NCBI GenBank assembly: GCA_030760725.1
Contig: JASWHV010000016.1
Location: 15,305,084-15,369,083, forward strand
DNA length: 64,000 nt
Reading direction: 5' to 3'
DNA from: Neostapfia colusana
Taxonomy: Eukaryota > Streptophyta > Magnoliopsida > Poales > Poaceae
The notes below the pieces were generated by a model that did no database searches, was not told the DNA's origin, and saw only the letters and a list, made by a program, of their open reading frames with translations. Within the stretch, counting starts at the first letter, position 1, and each line of letters opens with the position of its first letter. Shown here in pieces: positions 1 through 10,602 of this stretch. Made by a program: the position numbers and the translations under genes.

Positions 1-144
1 TAGATGATCTATGTGTCTCTTTCATTGGAAATATATCTTTAAAGAATGTGGCGTCTCTAGATTCTATAGTTGTGCCCTCATGCATATCGGGAACATCGGA
101 TTTCACTATTAAAAATCTATATCCAACATTGTGGAAAGCATAAC
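1..144 (-). pseudogene. Tnt1-like Copia pol fragment (integrase to RT linker), left half
   Basis: Read on the minus strand this piece translates without a stop into the Copia integrase-to-reverse-transcriptase linker, with the motif YRFLIVKSDVPDMHEGT followed by a phase that continues into the window edge. It is the continuation of the pol gene found at 12074-14073: the SIRE-like element between them is flanked by the same five bases (ATAAC at 140-144 and 12074-12078), and the minus-strand frame carries on across that duplication. The reverse transcriptase and RNase H of this element would lie outside the window to the left. Family assignment follows from the linker motif; the element is split and therefore inactive. 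Confidence 0.75.
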
Positions 145-1591
145 TGAAAGTGCATCTAGGCATTCCCTTGTGGGTTTTGGATGATTGATGACAAACAAAT
201 TGAGATCCTAATGAATTCTTTGAGATAAATGCACTACAAAGACTAGAACTTATGGTGCACTAAAAAAGGTGAAAAATGAGGAGTGAGAAAAGAAAAGCCC
301 AAATGATCAAGGAAGAGCAAAGTAGATATCAATGTATAGGATGTGTGTGAGAGAGACATTCCAAGAGCTTATATCCTTGCGTAGAGGGTAAGAGCTAAAA
401 TCAATTAATCAAGCAATACACTGAAGCACCGGACTAGTCTGATTGACTTACTGTTCTCACACAGACATGTCCGGAACAGAACCGAACCAGTCCGTTTGAC
501 TCACTAACCGCACTCGGACAAGTCCGGACGCATGCTAGATAAGTCCGTCCAACCTTCTGATATTCACTCAACACATATACCCTGCACCGGACAAGTCCGT
601 CCTATTGCGGACTAGTCCGATTGAGTCTCTGGAATCATTATGGCCAAGTATGGATTACTCTCTGTTACAATACGGACAAGTCTGGTACACCTCACACAAA
701 TTAGGATTTCAGGTGTGCTGCACAATTCACATAAAATCTACACAGCACACCGGACTAGTCCGATCCCCAGAGCGGACTAGTCCGGCAGTCGGGATCCCTA
801 ACGGTAGTCTTTTGGAAACACTATAAATAGGTGAGAAACGTGCACAACTAAAAGAACCAAGAACCCTAGCACCGCCACTAATCCCAAGAGCACAGAAACA
901 ACTCTCTCTACACATCTAAAGCCCTTAAAAGATAAATATTTTGGGAATCAAGATTTGGGATAGAGAGATCGTCTTCTACGCATTGCCAAGCTCTTGGTTT
1001 TGATCTCTTACACACTCTTGCATTTGTTGTAAATCTTTTGAGTGTGTTTGATTGCTCTTCTCTTCGTAATTCTGTGGGAGCCCTCAACGTGTGAGGTTTC
1101 CCCACCAACTTGGTGATCTCCCCCATGATAGTGGAACTCAAGTTGGCCTTCGTGGTAACCTGAAGAGGTAAAGGGTTGATTGAGACCCGACTCTGTGTGA
1201 GTTTCTCAACGAGGAGGTATATCTCTTTGGTGAGATCGAACCTCGGTAAAAATCCATGTCTCTTGTGTTCTTGTTATTTACTTTTACAATCATTATCATC
1301 ATTTAGGGCATAGGGTTGATTAATCTTGCAACGCATATTAATCTTGTATTCCTTGTACAAATTAATCATTCTAATACCTACAAAAGTTGTTAGGTTAATT
1401 CACTTAACTCCACTGCTATAACATTTGATGAGAATATATTAAATAATCTATATTTTCATCACCATAACTAGCACACTGGACTAGTACGTACCTATACCGC
1501 ACTAATCCGGTCCCTCCTGTATTTGACGAATTTGCTAAGTGTTGCAGGAAAAGTTTTCAATGCCTATTCACCCCCCTCTAGGCCACATTCA
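145..1591 (+). repeat. 5' LTR of the SIRE-like element
   Basis: Begins TGAAAGTGCATC and ends with CCACATTCA, 1447 bp. It matches 10603-12073 along its length with scattered substitutions. It carries at least ten copies or near copies of the palindrome CGGACTAGTCCG or its variant with CAAG in the centre (for example 588-601, 604-615, 749-761 and 771-783). The 3' LTR has an extra copy near 10900, which accounts for nearly all of the 24-bp length difference. Confidence 0.9.
822..829 (+). promoter_or_regulatory. TATA box of the 5' LTR
   Basis: TATAAATA lies about 680 bases into the LTR, downstream of the palindrome-rich stretch, a reasonable place for the U3/R border. The 3' LTR has the weaker TATAGATA at the matching place (about 11303), so only the 5' copy keeps the consensus. 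Confidence 0.55.
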
Positions 1592-1593
1592 AT

Positions 1594-1605
1594 TGGTATC
1601 AGAGC
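1594..1605 (+). other. Primer-binding site (initiator Met tRNA)
   Basis: TGGTATCAGAGC lies two bases after the 5' LTR end. It is the standard Copia primer-binding site, complementary to the 3' end of plant initiator Met tRNA. Confidence 0.9.
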
Positions 1606-2526
1606 TAGGCTCTCCCTTTACGAGACTCACCGCTTGGAGAGATAAATGGCCACCGACAAGAACAACGAGATCTCGGAAGCGCCCATCATTGGAGACGAGC
1701 AAGACTCCAAGGTGTTTGATGTGCTCAAGGAGCACGAACACGATGATGAAAAAGTGTGTGAACTCAAGGCGCTTCTAAGGAAGAAGCTACTAAGCCAGAA
1801 AGGCAAGAAGGAGGATGAAAAGCCAAAAGTGGGTAGTCATCAAGACTACTCCCGGTATCCTTTTAATTATGAGAAGCTTAACAACTACAATCATTATCTT
1901 TCTATTCCCATGGGAATAACTCTACAGTTTGACGGCAATGATTACTCAATGTGGAAGTATAATATAAAAATGCATCTTATCTCACTTAATTCTAGTCTTT
2001 GGCATATAGTTTGTACAGGTATAGATATCCTAGACACTGACAATGAACTCATCCCGGAGCAAGAACAAGCAATCACCGCAATGCACAAGTCGTTGCGGTG
2101 ATTACTTCATCCTTGAGCCGAGAGGAGTTCACCAAGGTGGATGGACTTGAACGTGCGAAAGACATTTGGGATACACTCAAGACTGCTCATGAAGGGAACC
2201 CCTCCGTCCGAGAAGCGAAGATTGAGATGCTTGAAGGAGAATTGGGGAGATTTGTCATAGAAGATGGTGAAACTCCTCAAGAGATGTACACCCGCTTGAA
2301 GACACTCATCAACAAGATCCGTGCTTATGGAAGCAAGAAGTGGACCGATCATGAGGTTGTGAAGAGAAGGATAAGAGCCTTTATGCCTCGGAATGTCACC
2401 TTGGGTTTCATGATAAGAGAAAGCCCGGGGTTTCACAGAATGACCCCCGATGAAGTCTGTCAGTACCCTCAATACCGGGTACCCCCGCGCATAGGAGAAA
2501 ACCGCCTAAGGACCTTGCCCCCTCCG

Positions 2527-3085
2527 TGGGGGTGAGCTCTGAAGGTGCCACGTGTCCAGCAGGGCCGGGGCTCCCCTCTCCTCAGAGGAGAGCTCCGGGC
2601 CTGCCACGTGGCTAGAAGAGCCGGACCTCGCCCCCTCCGCGGGGGTGAGATCCGAAGGTGCCACGTGTCCAGCAGGGCCGGGGCTCCCCTCTCCTTAGAG
2701 GAGAGCTCCGGGCCTGCCACGTGGCCAGAAGAGCCGGACCTCGCCCCCTCCGTGGGGGTGAGCTCCGAAGGCGCCACGTGTCCAGCAGGGTCGGGGCTCC
2801 CCTCTCCTCAGAGGAGAGCTCCAGGCCTACCACGTGGACAGAAGAGTCGGACCTCACCCCCCGCAGGGGTGAGCTCCAAAGGTGCCACGTGCCCAGCAGG
2901 GTCGGGGCTCCCCTCTCCTGAGAGGAGAGCTCCGAGCCTGCCACGTGGCCAGAATAGCAGGACCTCACCCCCCCCCCCCCCCCCCCGCTGGGGTGAGCTC
3001 CGAAGGCGCCACGTGTCCAGCAGGGTCGGGCCTCCCCTCTCCTCAGAGGCGAGCCCCGGGCCTGCCACGTGGCCAGCAGTGCCGC
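2527..3085 (+). repeat. G-box minisatellite (about 112-bp unit, 5 copies)
   Basis: Tandem units of about 112 bp, each made of two related halves of about 56 bp. Each half carries CCACGTG, giving about ten G-boxes (near 2549, 2604, 2660, 2715, 2774, 2828, 2885, 2940, 3008 and 3065) at a 53-68 bp spacing. Each unit also has GGTGAGCTCCGAAGG and an imperfect palindrome around CTCCCCTCTCCTC. A run of C lies at 2969-2986. Confidence 0.85.
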
Positions 3086-3476
3086 GCTGCCCACCCCGGC
3101 TCAGTAGGCAGCAGGAGTAAAGGCACGCCATGCCTTGTCCGATCAGGGCATTCAAGACCCGCACCTTCCCAAGACGCGGAGGCGTGGCGCACGCCTGTCA
3201 GGAGGCACTGTGACCATTCACAGTCAAGACAGGCGCACCATGTCAGGAGCTATAGACCAATAAATACAGCGACAAGACATGCCCTGCCATCCCTGCCATC
3301 ATCAACCACTACGCCTAGCTTACGGCATGGGCAGGACGGCAGGACGATGACCAAGGAGCCATCACCAGAAGACAGCTACCAACATTCACGGCAAGACATG
3401 GTAGATGGCAGGAAATCACCCCAGGGCCACCTGTTGGGCCCCGGGACCCACCTTGTAAGCCGCCCGAGCCTTGAAG

Positions 3477-3484
3477 TATAAAAG
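3477..3484 (+). promoter_or_regulatory. TATA box of the solo LTR
   Basis: TATAAAAG stands about 400 bases after the last G-box of this LTR, followed by a C-rich leader. It fits a U3 promoter reading to the right; the solo LTR could still drive transcription of flanking gag sequence. Confidence 0.5.
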
Positions 3485-5256
3485 GCTCAGGTAGGCAACG
3501 TTGCAAAGGGTTCGTCTCATTTCGACCCCGACTACACATCCAGTTCATCACCAAGCTTAGAACTCCGGTTCTAAGCCCCGAGCAACACAGCTCCCGTGGA
3601 CGTAGGGTATTACGCTCCGGCGACCCAAACCACGTAGAAATACTCGTGTCAATCCTCCTCCATCCAACGCGACCCTCTCGAGAGGACTAGCCCCTCCGAA
3701 AAAGAACCTCCACGGGCTGCCCTGAAGCAGGCCCAGGGGAAGTGTCGATGGAACACTTTGACAAAGTCCTTGGCAAAATTATTAATCACGAGATGATGGA
3801 GAAAGAAGCTAAATATGTCAAAGACTTAGCTGAACTTACCTCATCCAAGAAGAAGGAGGTCGCCCTCAAAGTAACTTTCAAACCCAAAGGAAAGGAGACT
3901 CGTGAGACATATAAAGAAGAAGACACTAATGATGTAAGCACAAATATGGATGATGAAGAGATGGTGCTCTTCATTAAAAGATTCAAGCGCATGATGAGAA
4001 GAAGAAGAAGAAGAAGAAGAAGAAGAGGCAGAACTCGAGTGAAGGAAAGAATAAAGAAAAAGGAAAATCCAAGACTCGACGTACTTGCTACAACTGCGGC
4101 GAATACAGACACTTTATGGTTGACTGTTTGTATGAGGAAAACCAGAAGAAGAATGAAGCGAAGTCGCAAGAGAAGAAAACATCCAAGAAAAAGAAGCAAG
4201 CACATCAAGCACACATCGGCAAGGAGTTGGACTCAGACGACGAGTCCTCCTTGGATGATTAAGATGATATGGCAACAATTGCCATCAAAAAGCCAACCAA
4301 GAAGTCTACACTCTTCCCAAACATGGGAGGAAGGGAGAACCACAACCACACTTGCCTCATGGCTAAGGAAGGCAAGAAGAAGGCTCGACTTACAACTCCC
4401 TCCTTACGTTCCTCTAATGACGATTTTGATAGTTCTAGTGAAAATGAGGAAACGCTTAAAGGATTAAGCAAAACTGCACTAAGAAAAATGAAGATGTTGT
4501 CAGATGAAATATTTGAGAAGGAGGATCTTGTCAACCGCCAAGAAGATATGCTCATCCATGAAAGGAAGAGATATCAAGAGGTTGAAAAGCTTCTTGAGCT
4601 TGAAAAGAAGAAAAGTAAGGCACTTGAGCTTGAGCTAGCCTCGAGTAAGGAAACTTACTCAAAACTAGAAGACTTACACACTGCAGTCAAGGCCGAACTT
4701 GCAAACTTGACGAAAGTTAACAAAATACTTGAATTGCAAGTGGAGTCACTCAAGCAAAGTGGCGCTTCCTCCTCTAAAATTCCACCTTCTCAAGATGTCA
4801 AGTTGACAACTATTAAAACTTGCACATACTCTAGTAAGAAGACTAATATAACAGATGAATCCAATGCTACACAAGCTAAGCATCCATCCCAAAGCGGCAT
4901 ATTTGACAAATAAAAAATCAAATATGCACGTAGTGCATATATGCTCACAAGACCTCCTAATGTCAAAGATGGTCTTGGGTACGCAATAGGTAAGAAGCAA
5001 TTTACTAGTGGTCAAAATAAGAATCATATTACCTTTGTTAAAGAAAAATCACATGAATCTGAACTGTAAACATTATTTCATACTTTTGATGCATCTTATG
5101 TCCTTATAAAAAATAAATCTGGATATATTTATGCTAAATATGCAGGGCCACGCCACAAGAGACCCAAATCTTGTGTGTAGGTGCCTAAAACACTTCTGAC
5201 TAACCTTTGAGGACCCAAGCAAACTTTGGTACCTAAAACCAAGACATAACTCTGTT

Positions 5257-6615
5257 TTGCAGGCCTATTCCTCCGACGGATCAAAATGGGTGCTCGACAG
5301 TGGATGCACCAATCACATGAATGGAGAAAGGAAAATGTTCGTAGAGTATGAGCGAAACGCAGATCCAAGTGAAGGAATTTATTTCAGAGACAACAGCCAA
5401 GGAAAAGTCCTTGGCAGTGGTAAAATTGAAATCTCCTCTCAACACACTCTCTCCAATGTTTTACATGTTAATTCCTTAGATTATAACCTTTTGTCCATAT
5501 CTCAGCTATGTGACAAAGGATACAATTGTTTATTCACTAATGAGGGTGTGACAGTCTTTAGAAGAAGCGATAACTCAATTGCATTCCAGGGAATGTTGAA
5601 AGGAAAACTTTATGTTGTTGATTTCAACAAAGATAAAGCTGAACTCAACACTTGCTTGGTTGCAAAAACTAACATGGGAGGTATGTGGCATAGATGGCTA
5701 TCCCATGTTGGGATGAGGAATCTACAGAAACTTCTAAAGGGTGGTCACATTCAAGGTTTGAAAGATGTTGTGTTTAAGATAAACAGGCCATGTAGTGCAT
5801 GTCAGGCGGGAAAACAAGTTGGAGCACCACACCCTGCAAAGAACGTGATGACTACATCAAGACCGCTGGAACTTCTTCATATGACCTCTTTGGTCCAATT
5901 GCTTATATAAGTATCGGTGGTAACAAATACGGTTTAGTCATTGTTGATGATTTTTCTAGATTTACCTGGGTATTTTTCTTGTATGATAAATCAGAGACCC
6001 AGAGAATTCTCAAGAAGTTCTTGAAGAGAGCGCAAAATGAATTCTCCTCAACCGTCAAGAATATTAGAAGTGACAACGAAACAGAGTTCAAAAATACTCA
6101 AGTTGAGGAGTACCTACTCCCCTCAAAAAAATCAGGTGACCGAAAGGAAGAACAGGACGCTCATTGAGATGGCGAGGACAATGCTAGACGAATGCAAGAC
6201 TTCGGACCGGTTTTGGGCCGAAGCTGTAAACACCGCTTGTCACGCCACGAACCGGCTATATCTTTACCAACTTTTGAAGAAAACGCCATATGAGCTCCTC
6301 ACTGTTAACAAACCAAATGTCTCATATTTCAGAGTATTTGGAAGTAAATGCTTTATTTTGAACAAGAAACCCAAGACTTCGAAGTTCGCTTCGAAATCTG
6401 ATGAAGGGTTCTTGCTTGGTTACGATTTGAACGCCTACGCCTATCGTGTTTTCAACAAAGTTTATAGCATTGTTGAAGTGGCACGTGACGTAGTGTTCGA
6501 TGAGACTAATGGCTCCCAAGTGGAGCAAGTTGATAAGTGTGTGTTCGGTGAAGAAGAAGCTCCATGTCAAGCATTGAGGAGGATGGCACCTGGTGATATT
6601 CGACCGCAAGAGTAA
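5257..6615 (+). pseudogene. pol: SIRE-like protease and integrase, frameshifted
   Basis: The segment opens with the Copia protease motif WVLDSGCTNHM (active Asp in DSG), continues through GAG-pre-integrase (MWHRWLSHVGM, then CSACQAGKQ giving the HHCC finger), and then shifts frame near 5878 into the integrase core: DLFGP (first Asp), VDDFSRFTWVFF and RSDNETEF (second Asp). A short deletion plus frameshift near 6118 precedes VTERKNRTLIEMARTML (the catalytic Glu). The C-terminal integrase region, with GSKCFILNKK and GFLLGYDLNAYAYRVFN, runs to a stop at 6613-6615. All three catalytic acidic residues are still encoded but in three different frames, so no functional enzyme is made. Confidence 0.85.
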
Positions 6616-6717
6616 TCACAAGACTCAAGTGCTCAATATGTACCTCAATAAGAGAGCAATGATCAAGGGGGAGTTTCGGCACAAGATCAACATCAGCAGA
6701 ATCTAGAAGATCAATAT

Positions 6718-7972
6718 ATGCATGGAAGCAATGATCTAGGGGGAGACATTGACAATGAATATAATGAAGAGCAAACAATCTCACAAGTGCCTCATCCAAG
6801 AGTACATCAGAGTATACGAAAAGATCATCCCGTCGACAACATCATTGGAGATATTGCAAAGGGAGTAACTACTAGATCTCGTATCGCTAATTTTTGTGAA
6901 CATTACTCTTTCGTTTCATTTCTGAAAACATACAGGGTTGAAGAAGCACTAAAATATCTAGATTGAGTGACTGCCATGCAAGAGGAACTGAACAATTTCA
7001 AAAGAAATGAAGTATGGGAGCTTGTGCAAAGACCAAAGGCAAACATTGTGGGCACCAAATGTGTCTTTTGGAACAATCAATATGAACGCGGAGTCGTGAC
7101 AAGAAACAAGGCGTGACTTGTGGCAAAAGGTTACTCACAATTCGAAGACCGATTTGAGATGTCAATGATGGGTGAATTGAAGTTCCCAAACTAAGTACAC
7201 GCAAAACATTCTCAAAAAGTTCAAAATGGACAAAGCCAAGCCCATCAAGACTCCCATGGCAACTAATGGGCATCTCGATCTCAATGAAGACGGTCCAGAT
7301 ATGGATCAAAAGGTATATCAGTCCATGATTGGTTCACTGCTTTATTTATGTGCATTTAGGCCTGATATTATGCTTAGTGTGTGTATGTGTGCAAGGTTTC
7401 AAGCTGCTCCTAAAGAGTGTCATTTAATAACTGTAAAAAGAATTTTAAGATACATTGTGCACACACCTAACTTGGGCTTTTGGTATCCTAAAGGATCCAA
7501 GTTTAACCTTATAGGTTATTCCGATGCCGACTATGCAGGATGCAAAGTCGATAGGAAAAAAACCTCAGGAACCTGCCAATTTCTTGGCAGATCCTTAGTT
7601 TCATGGTCCTCAAAGAAACAAAATTCCATTGCTCTTTCCACAACCGAAGCGGAGTATGTTGCAGCCGGTAGTTGTTGGGCACAACTACTTTGGATGCGAC
7701 AAACTCTGAGGGATTATGGTTATAATTTGAACCATATTCCACTCCTATGTGATAATGAAAGTGCCATAAAAATTGCACACAATCCAGTAGAGCACTCAAG
7801 AACCAAGCACATAGACATACGTCATCATTTTCTAAGAGATCATTAATTAAAAGGTGACATAGTAATCACACATGTTAGAACTGAAAAACAACTAGCGGAC
7901 ATATTCACCAAGCCACTAGATGAAAAGAGATTTTGCGAGCTTAGAAATGAATTAAATATACTTGATGCTTGA
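6718..7972 (+). pseudogene. pol: SIRE-like reverse transcriptase and RNase H, RT core deleted
   Basis: RT begins with the linker DHPVDNIIGD and the MQEELNNFKRNEVWELV block (around 6985), but after LVAKGYSQ the sequence jumps at about 7143 to FEDRFEMSMMGELKF, which in intact elements lies after the YVDD active site. The whole catalytic palm is therefore missing, and a second deletion near 7185 removes the next block. From 7196 to 7972 the RNase H half is nearly open: KTPMATNGHLDLNEDGP, YSDADYAGC, ALSTTEAEYVAA, CDNESAIKIA and HIDIRHHFLRDH are all present, with one stop (7844-7846) inside and a natural-looking end at 7970-7972. RNase H is well conserved although the element lost its polymerase. 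Confidence 0.88.
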
Positions 7973-8554
7973 AATGTGGCTTGAAACATTGCATACCTGA
8001 TTGATTCTTTAAAGTTTTACTTACTTTTGCAAAAATTCATCCCTTACCTCAATTTCCTCTTGAAAACTATTTCAATTATTGAATCTTGGTGAATTATGGC
8101 CATTGTATGATTGTTGACTGCTTAATGGTCATGTTCATCAAGATTATTTGTGAAATTCTGTCCTTTAGATCATTATTAAATCAAATTCTCAAAAATCTCT
8201 TTGTTCCAATCCCAACAGGTCCGTTGACGGTGACTAATCCGGTATACCGGACTAGTCCGTCACTATCGGGATTAACTCCAACCAAACGCCAAAAGTCCAT
8301 CTTCTTCCTCCTCACAATCGTGTGTGCTTTCTCTCTCCTCAAACTCGAGCTCCCAAGGCGATTTCCACTTTGGGCCACCAAATTGAAGGTTTCTCCACGG
8401 AAAATCTTCCCCGCGGTGGCAAGCACCCCCCTCCTCCGGTTCTTGGTGCGGAGAAGTCCGGTTAGCCGAACAAGTCCGCACCCTGAAATCGGACAAGTCT
8501 CGCCCTTGACAGTTTGAACCTCTAAATTTCTGTCTCCATAAAAGTCTAATTCCC
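7973..8554 (+). other. Spacer between pol and the extra ORF
   Basis: No gene. The stretch 8215-8500 carries further copies of the LTR palindrome (ACCGGACTAGTCCGTC near 8247 and three variants with AAGTCCG or CAAGTC near 8452-8500), showing the motif is not confined to the LTRs. Confidence 0.6.
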
Positions 8555-10168
8555 ATGCTTATCACACCTTGTCACTCTGTGTTAGGCACGATGTTGTCCG
8601 CATCAGGTGAACGCATGTTTGATTATGAAGCTGAGCGTGACCACGAGAGTGGCCAGGGTAAGAGAGTTAAAAGCAAGAAGCGGTATGACCATGATGCAAA
8701 TGATTCTCCTCCTGATGATGTGCTTCCAAGAAAGAGAAAGGTGGTAATCAAGAATCCATCTAGCAAGGACGGTGCATGTGCCAGCTCAACGGTACCAAGG
8801 AGAAGAGCCAGCAAGGGCAAAGGACTTGCAAGTGGGCCCATTGGTCCACTAAAGATGAAACCTCCTGTACAGCGAAATAGGCATCCCTCAGAAGATGATT
8901 TCAAGGGTAAAGGAAATGACTTGGCTGATAAGCTCAGAAAGGTTGAAGTCTATGAGCAGCTAAAGCAATCAGCTGACCCGAGGTTCTGGGGCCACTTCCC
9001 TGCTGATTATTATGAGCATTTCTACAGGAAGATGAAAAATCCAGTGGTTGCCAATCAATGGGTGGACATGACTCACCTACAATTCAAGAATTGTCAAGCA
9101 TATCATGAAGTCTTGGAGGCATTGGAGAGGCATGCCTTGAAGGATCTCCTATCCTTCCAATATAATTGGAACAATGAAGTCATCACTCAATTTTACTCCA
9201 CTCTTTTCTTTGCCCGTGATGATGGAGATGAGATCACTTGGATGACTCATGGATCCAAGTATAGTGTCACTTATGAGGAGTTTGCCAGGATACTCCATCT
9301 TGAAGACACTTTGGAAAATGATCTTGTGATTCACAACTTGAAGCCTTTGGAGAAGGATGAGCTGGACTTCCTCTATGACACAAGAATGCCATACAAGGCA
9401 CCTACCACAAAGTACTTGAAGTCATTCTTTACCGTGCTTAATAGAATTTTGAGGAAGACTATTTCTCCAAAGGATGGAGATGCAGGTCAGATTCAAGGAA
9501 CTCTAAGGACCTTGATGAAAGTAATAAGCAAGAGAAGGACTTTGAATGTCTTCGAATATATCTACAATGACATTGTGAACATCTCAATCACTCCGAATAG
9601 GTCTTGTGGCTATGCACCTTACATCATGTTCATGATTGAGAAGGTAACCGGCCTTGAGTTTGTCAAAGATGTTGAGCATACCGGCCTCAAGCCCCAGAAG
9701 ACACCAGTCTACAATGTTCCAAATGCCCCTGCCTCACCTGCAGCAGAACAAAGATCAAAGCAAACAAATGAAGGCACAGGGACTCCAGCTGCTACTCCTG
9801 CTCCTCCATCCTCCAAAGAGTCATCTAGTGGTGTATTGAAGATGCTTTCCTCCATTTTTGCATCTTGCCGCAAAGTGGAGGTTAAGCAACACAAGGAAAG
9901 CTTCGCCAGGAAGAGGCACCAGAGGTATGTGAAGGCAAACATCAAAGCAATCTGTGAAAAGCTTGATATTGAGCCAGTGGGATCTCCTCATATTTCAGAG
10001 GATTCCGGAGAAAATATCACAGAGATGGCACCTCTCACCGAACAAGAATCGGCCTCCTTTGGACTTGCAGGTGTCACTATTCCTCCTCGTCCTCCTCAGC
10101 ATGCTCATGAGTCTGAAGATGAATATGAAGACAGGAATGAGAGTGAGAGAGGGAGTGACGGAGAGTGA
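8555..10168 (+). CDS. Intact extra ORF of a SIRE-like Copia element (plant transposon protein domain)
   Basis: An uninterrupted 537-codon frame between RNase H and the 3' LTR, the place where SIRE-lineage elements carry an envelope-like or additional ORF. The N-terminal 120 residues are basic and disordered with possible nuclear signals (GKRVKSKKR near 36-43, PRKRKVV near 58-64, PRRRASKGKG near 81-90). Residues about 130-390 form the conserved part: FWGHFPADYYEHFYRKM, ITQFYSTLFFARDDGDEITWMTHG and YEEFARILHL, the pattern of the domain annotated as putative plant transposon protein in grass and legume repeats. The C-terminus is acidic (ESEDEYEDRNESERG). I see no signal peptide or membrane segment, so an envelope role is unsupported. 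The start could be 8555 or the Met at 8591. It is open although gag-pol is dead. Function unknown. Confidence 0.8.
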   Translation: MLITPCHSVLGTMLSASGERMFDYEAERDHESGQGKRVKSKKRYDHDANDSPPDDVLPRKRKVVIKNPSSKDGACASSTVPRRRASKGKGLASGPIGPLKMKPPVQRNRHPSEDDFKGKGNDLADKLRKVEVYEQLKQSADPRFWGHFPADYYEHFYRKMKNPVVANQWVDMTHLQFKNCQAYHEVLEALERHALKDLLSFQYNWNNEVITQFYSTLFFARDDGDEITWMTHGSKYSVTYEEFARILHLEDTLENDLVIHNLKPLEKDELDFLYDTRMPYKAPTTKYLKSFFTVLNRILRKTISPKDGDAGQIQGTLRTLMKVISKRRTLNVFEYIYNDIVNISITPNRSCGYAPYIMFMIEKVTGLEFVKDVEHTGLKPQKTPVYNVPNAPASPAAEQRSKQTNEGTGTPAATPAPPSSKESSSGVLKMLSSIFASCRKVEVKQHKESFARKRHQRYVKANIKAICEKLDIEPVGSPHISEDSGENITEMAPLTEQESASFGLAGVTIPPRPPQHAHESEDEYEDRNESERGSDGE

Positions 10169-10204
10169 CCCCCTCAATTTTTCCCTTTTTGGTGCCTTGA
10201 TGCC

Positions 10205-10217
10205 AAAGGGGGAGAGA
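10205..10217 (+). other. Polypurine tract, upstream copy
   Basis: AAAGGGGGAGAGA lies about 40 bases after the stop of the extra ORF and 400 bases before the 3' LTR. It resembles the terminal tract at 10589 and would be a second possible plus-strand primer. Confidence 0.5.
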
Positions 10218-10588
10218 TTGAGACTAGAATCTATCTATTTTGATTCTTAAGGACTAGTGATCATGGACATGTATCTTTTGTGTTTTTAAGTGTCAAACTA
10301 TTGTAATCTCTATTTGGATGTCTACTCTATTTGGATACCTACTTTGTTTAATATAAATGTGTGATGTTCATATTGATATTCCTGTGATAGTTGCTTCTAT
10401 AATTGCTATATTTTCATTATGCACATCACAATATTTACTCACACACACTTTATAGGCACCCCACCATAAAGAGTGCGTATATGCGAGAAATTTTTTACTG
10501 TTCATATGTCATTCTCATATATGCACACTTTATGAAAATCAATGTTTACTCTTAATTGTGAAATCTCAATTGATTGTCATCAATCACC

Positions 10589-10601
10589 AAAAAGGGGGAG
10601 A
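10589..10601 (+). other. Polypurine tract next to the 3' LTR
   Basis: AAAAAGGGGGAGA ends one base before the TG that opens the 3' LTR, as expected for the plus-strand primer of this element. Confidence 0.8.
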
Positions 10602-10602
10602 T

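Larger units (their letters stand above)
2458..3763 (+). mobile_element. GC-rich solo LTR (Gypsy-type) inserted in SIRE gag
   Basis: A 1306-bp insertion beginning TGTCAGTACC and ending CACTTTGACA, so the ends form the inverted repeat TGTCA/TGACA, with a perfect 5-bp duplication AAGTC at 2453-2457 and 3764-3768. No coding or internal retrotransposon domain is present, so it is a solo LTR left by recombination between two LTRs. It holds a G-box minisatellite (2527-3085), a TATA box at 3477 and a GC-rich leader. Related sequence occurs at 24705-25400 and, on the minus strand, at 50898-53170, where it adjoins a Gypsy pol; hence the Gypsy assignment, which is inference. Confidence 0.88.
1646..4916 (+). 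pseudogene. gag: SIRE-like gag, split by a solo LTR and frameshifted
   Basis: Copia gag in pieces. The first part starts at the ATG at 1646 (MATDKNNEIS) and has the usual FDGNDYSMWKYNIKMHL motif near residue 90. A frameshift near 2097 moves the frame to the segment ending at 2457. A 1.3 kb solo LTR (2458-3763) then interrupts it; gag resumes at 3764 with the KVLGKIINHEM stretch. A second frameshift falls in a GAA microsatellite (about 3998-4027), after which a perfect CX2CX4HX4C zinc knuckle (4086-4127) lies in the same frame as the tail. The tail (to about 4913) is charged, with a heptad-rich coiled coil (around 4530-4750), typical of SIRE gag. Capsid assembly and RNA packaging are the family role; this copy cannot make a full protein. 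Confidence 0.85.

Noticed and set aside
2469..3481. Long open frames on both strands in the G-box minisatellite (up to about 200 codons).
   Set aside because: They arise because the repeat unit is GC-rich and stop-poor in most frames. The same units are open on both strands, and no protein family is matched.
3998..4070. An Arg-rich protein stretch (RRRRRRRRRRGR) in the gag region.
   Set aside because: It is the GAA microsatellite read out of frame; the zinc knuckle lies in the correct frame just downstream.
8555..10168. Envelope-like protein, from its position after pol in a SIRE-type element.
   Set aside because: No signal peptide, membrane segment or glycoprotein-like Cys pattern is visible; the conserved part looks like the plant transposon protein domain instead.
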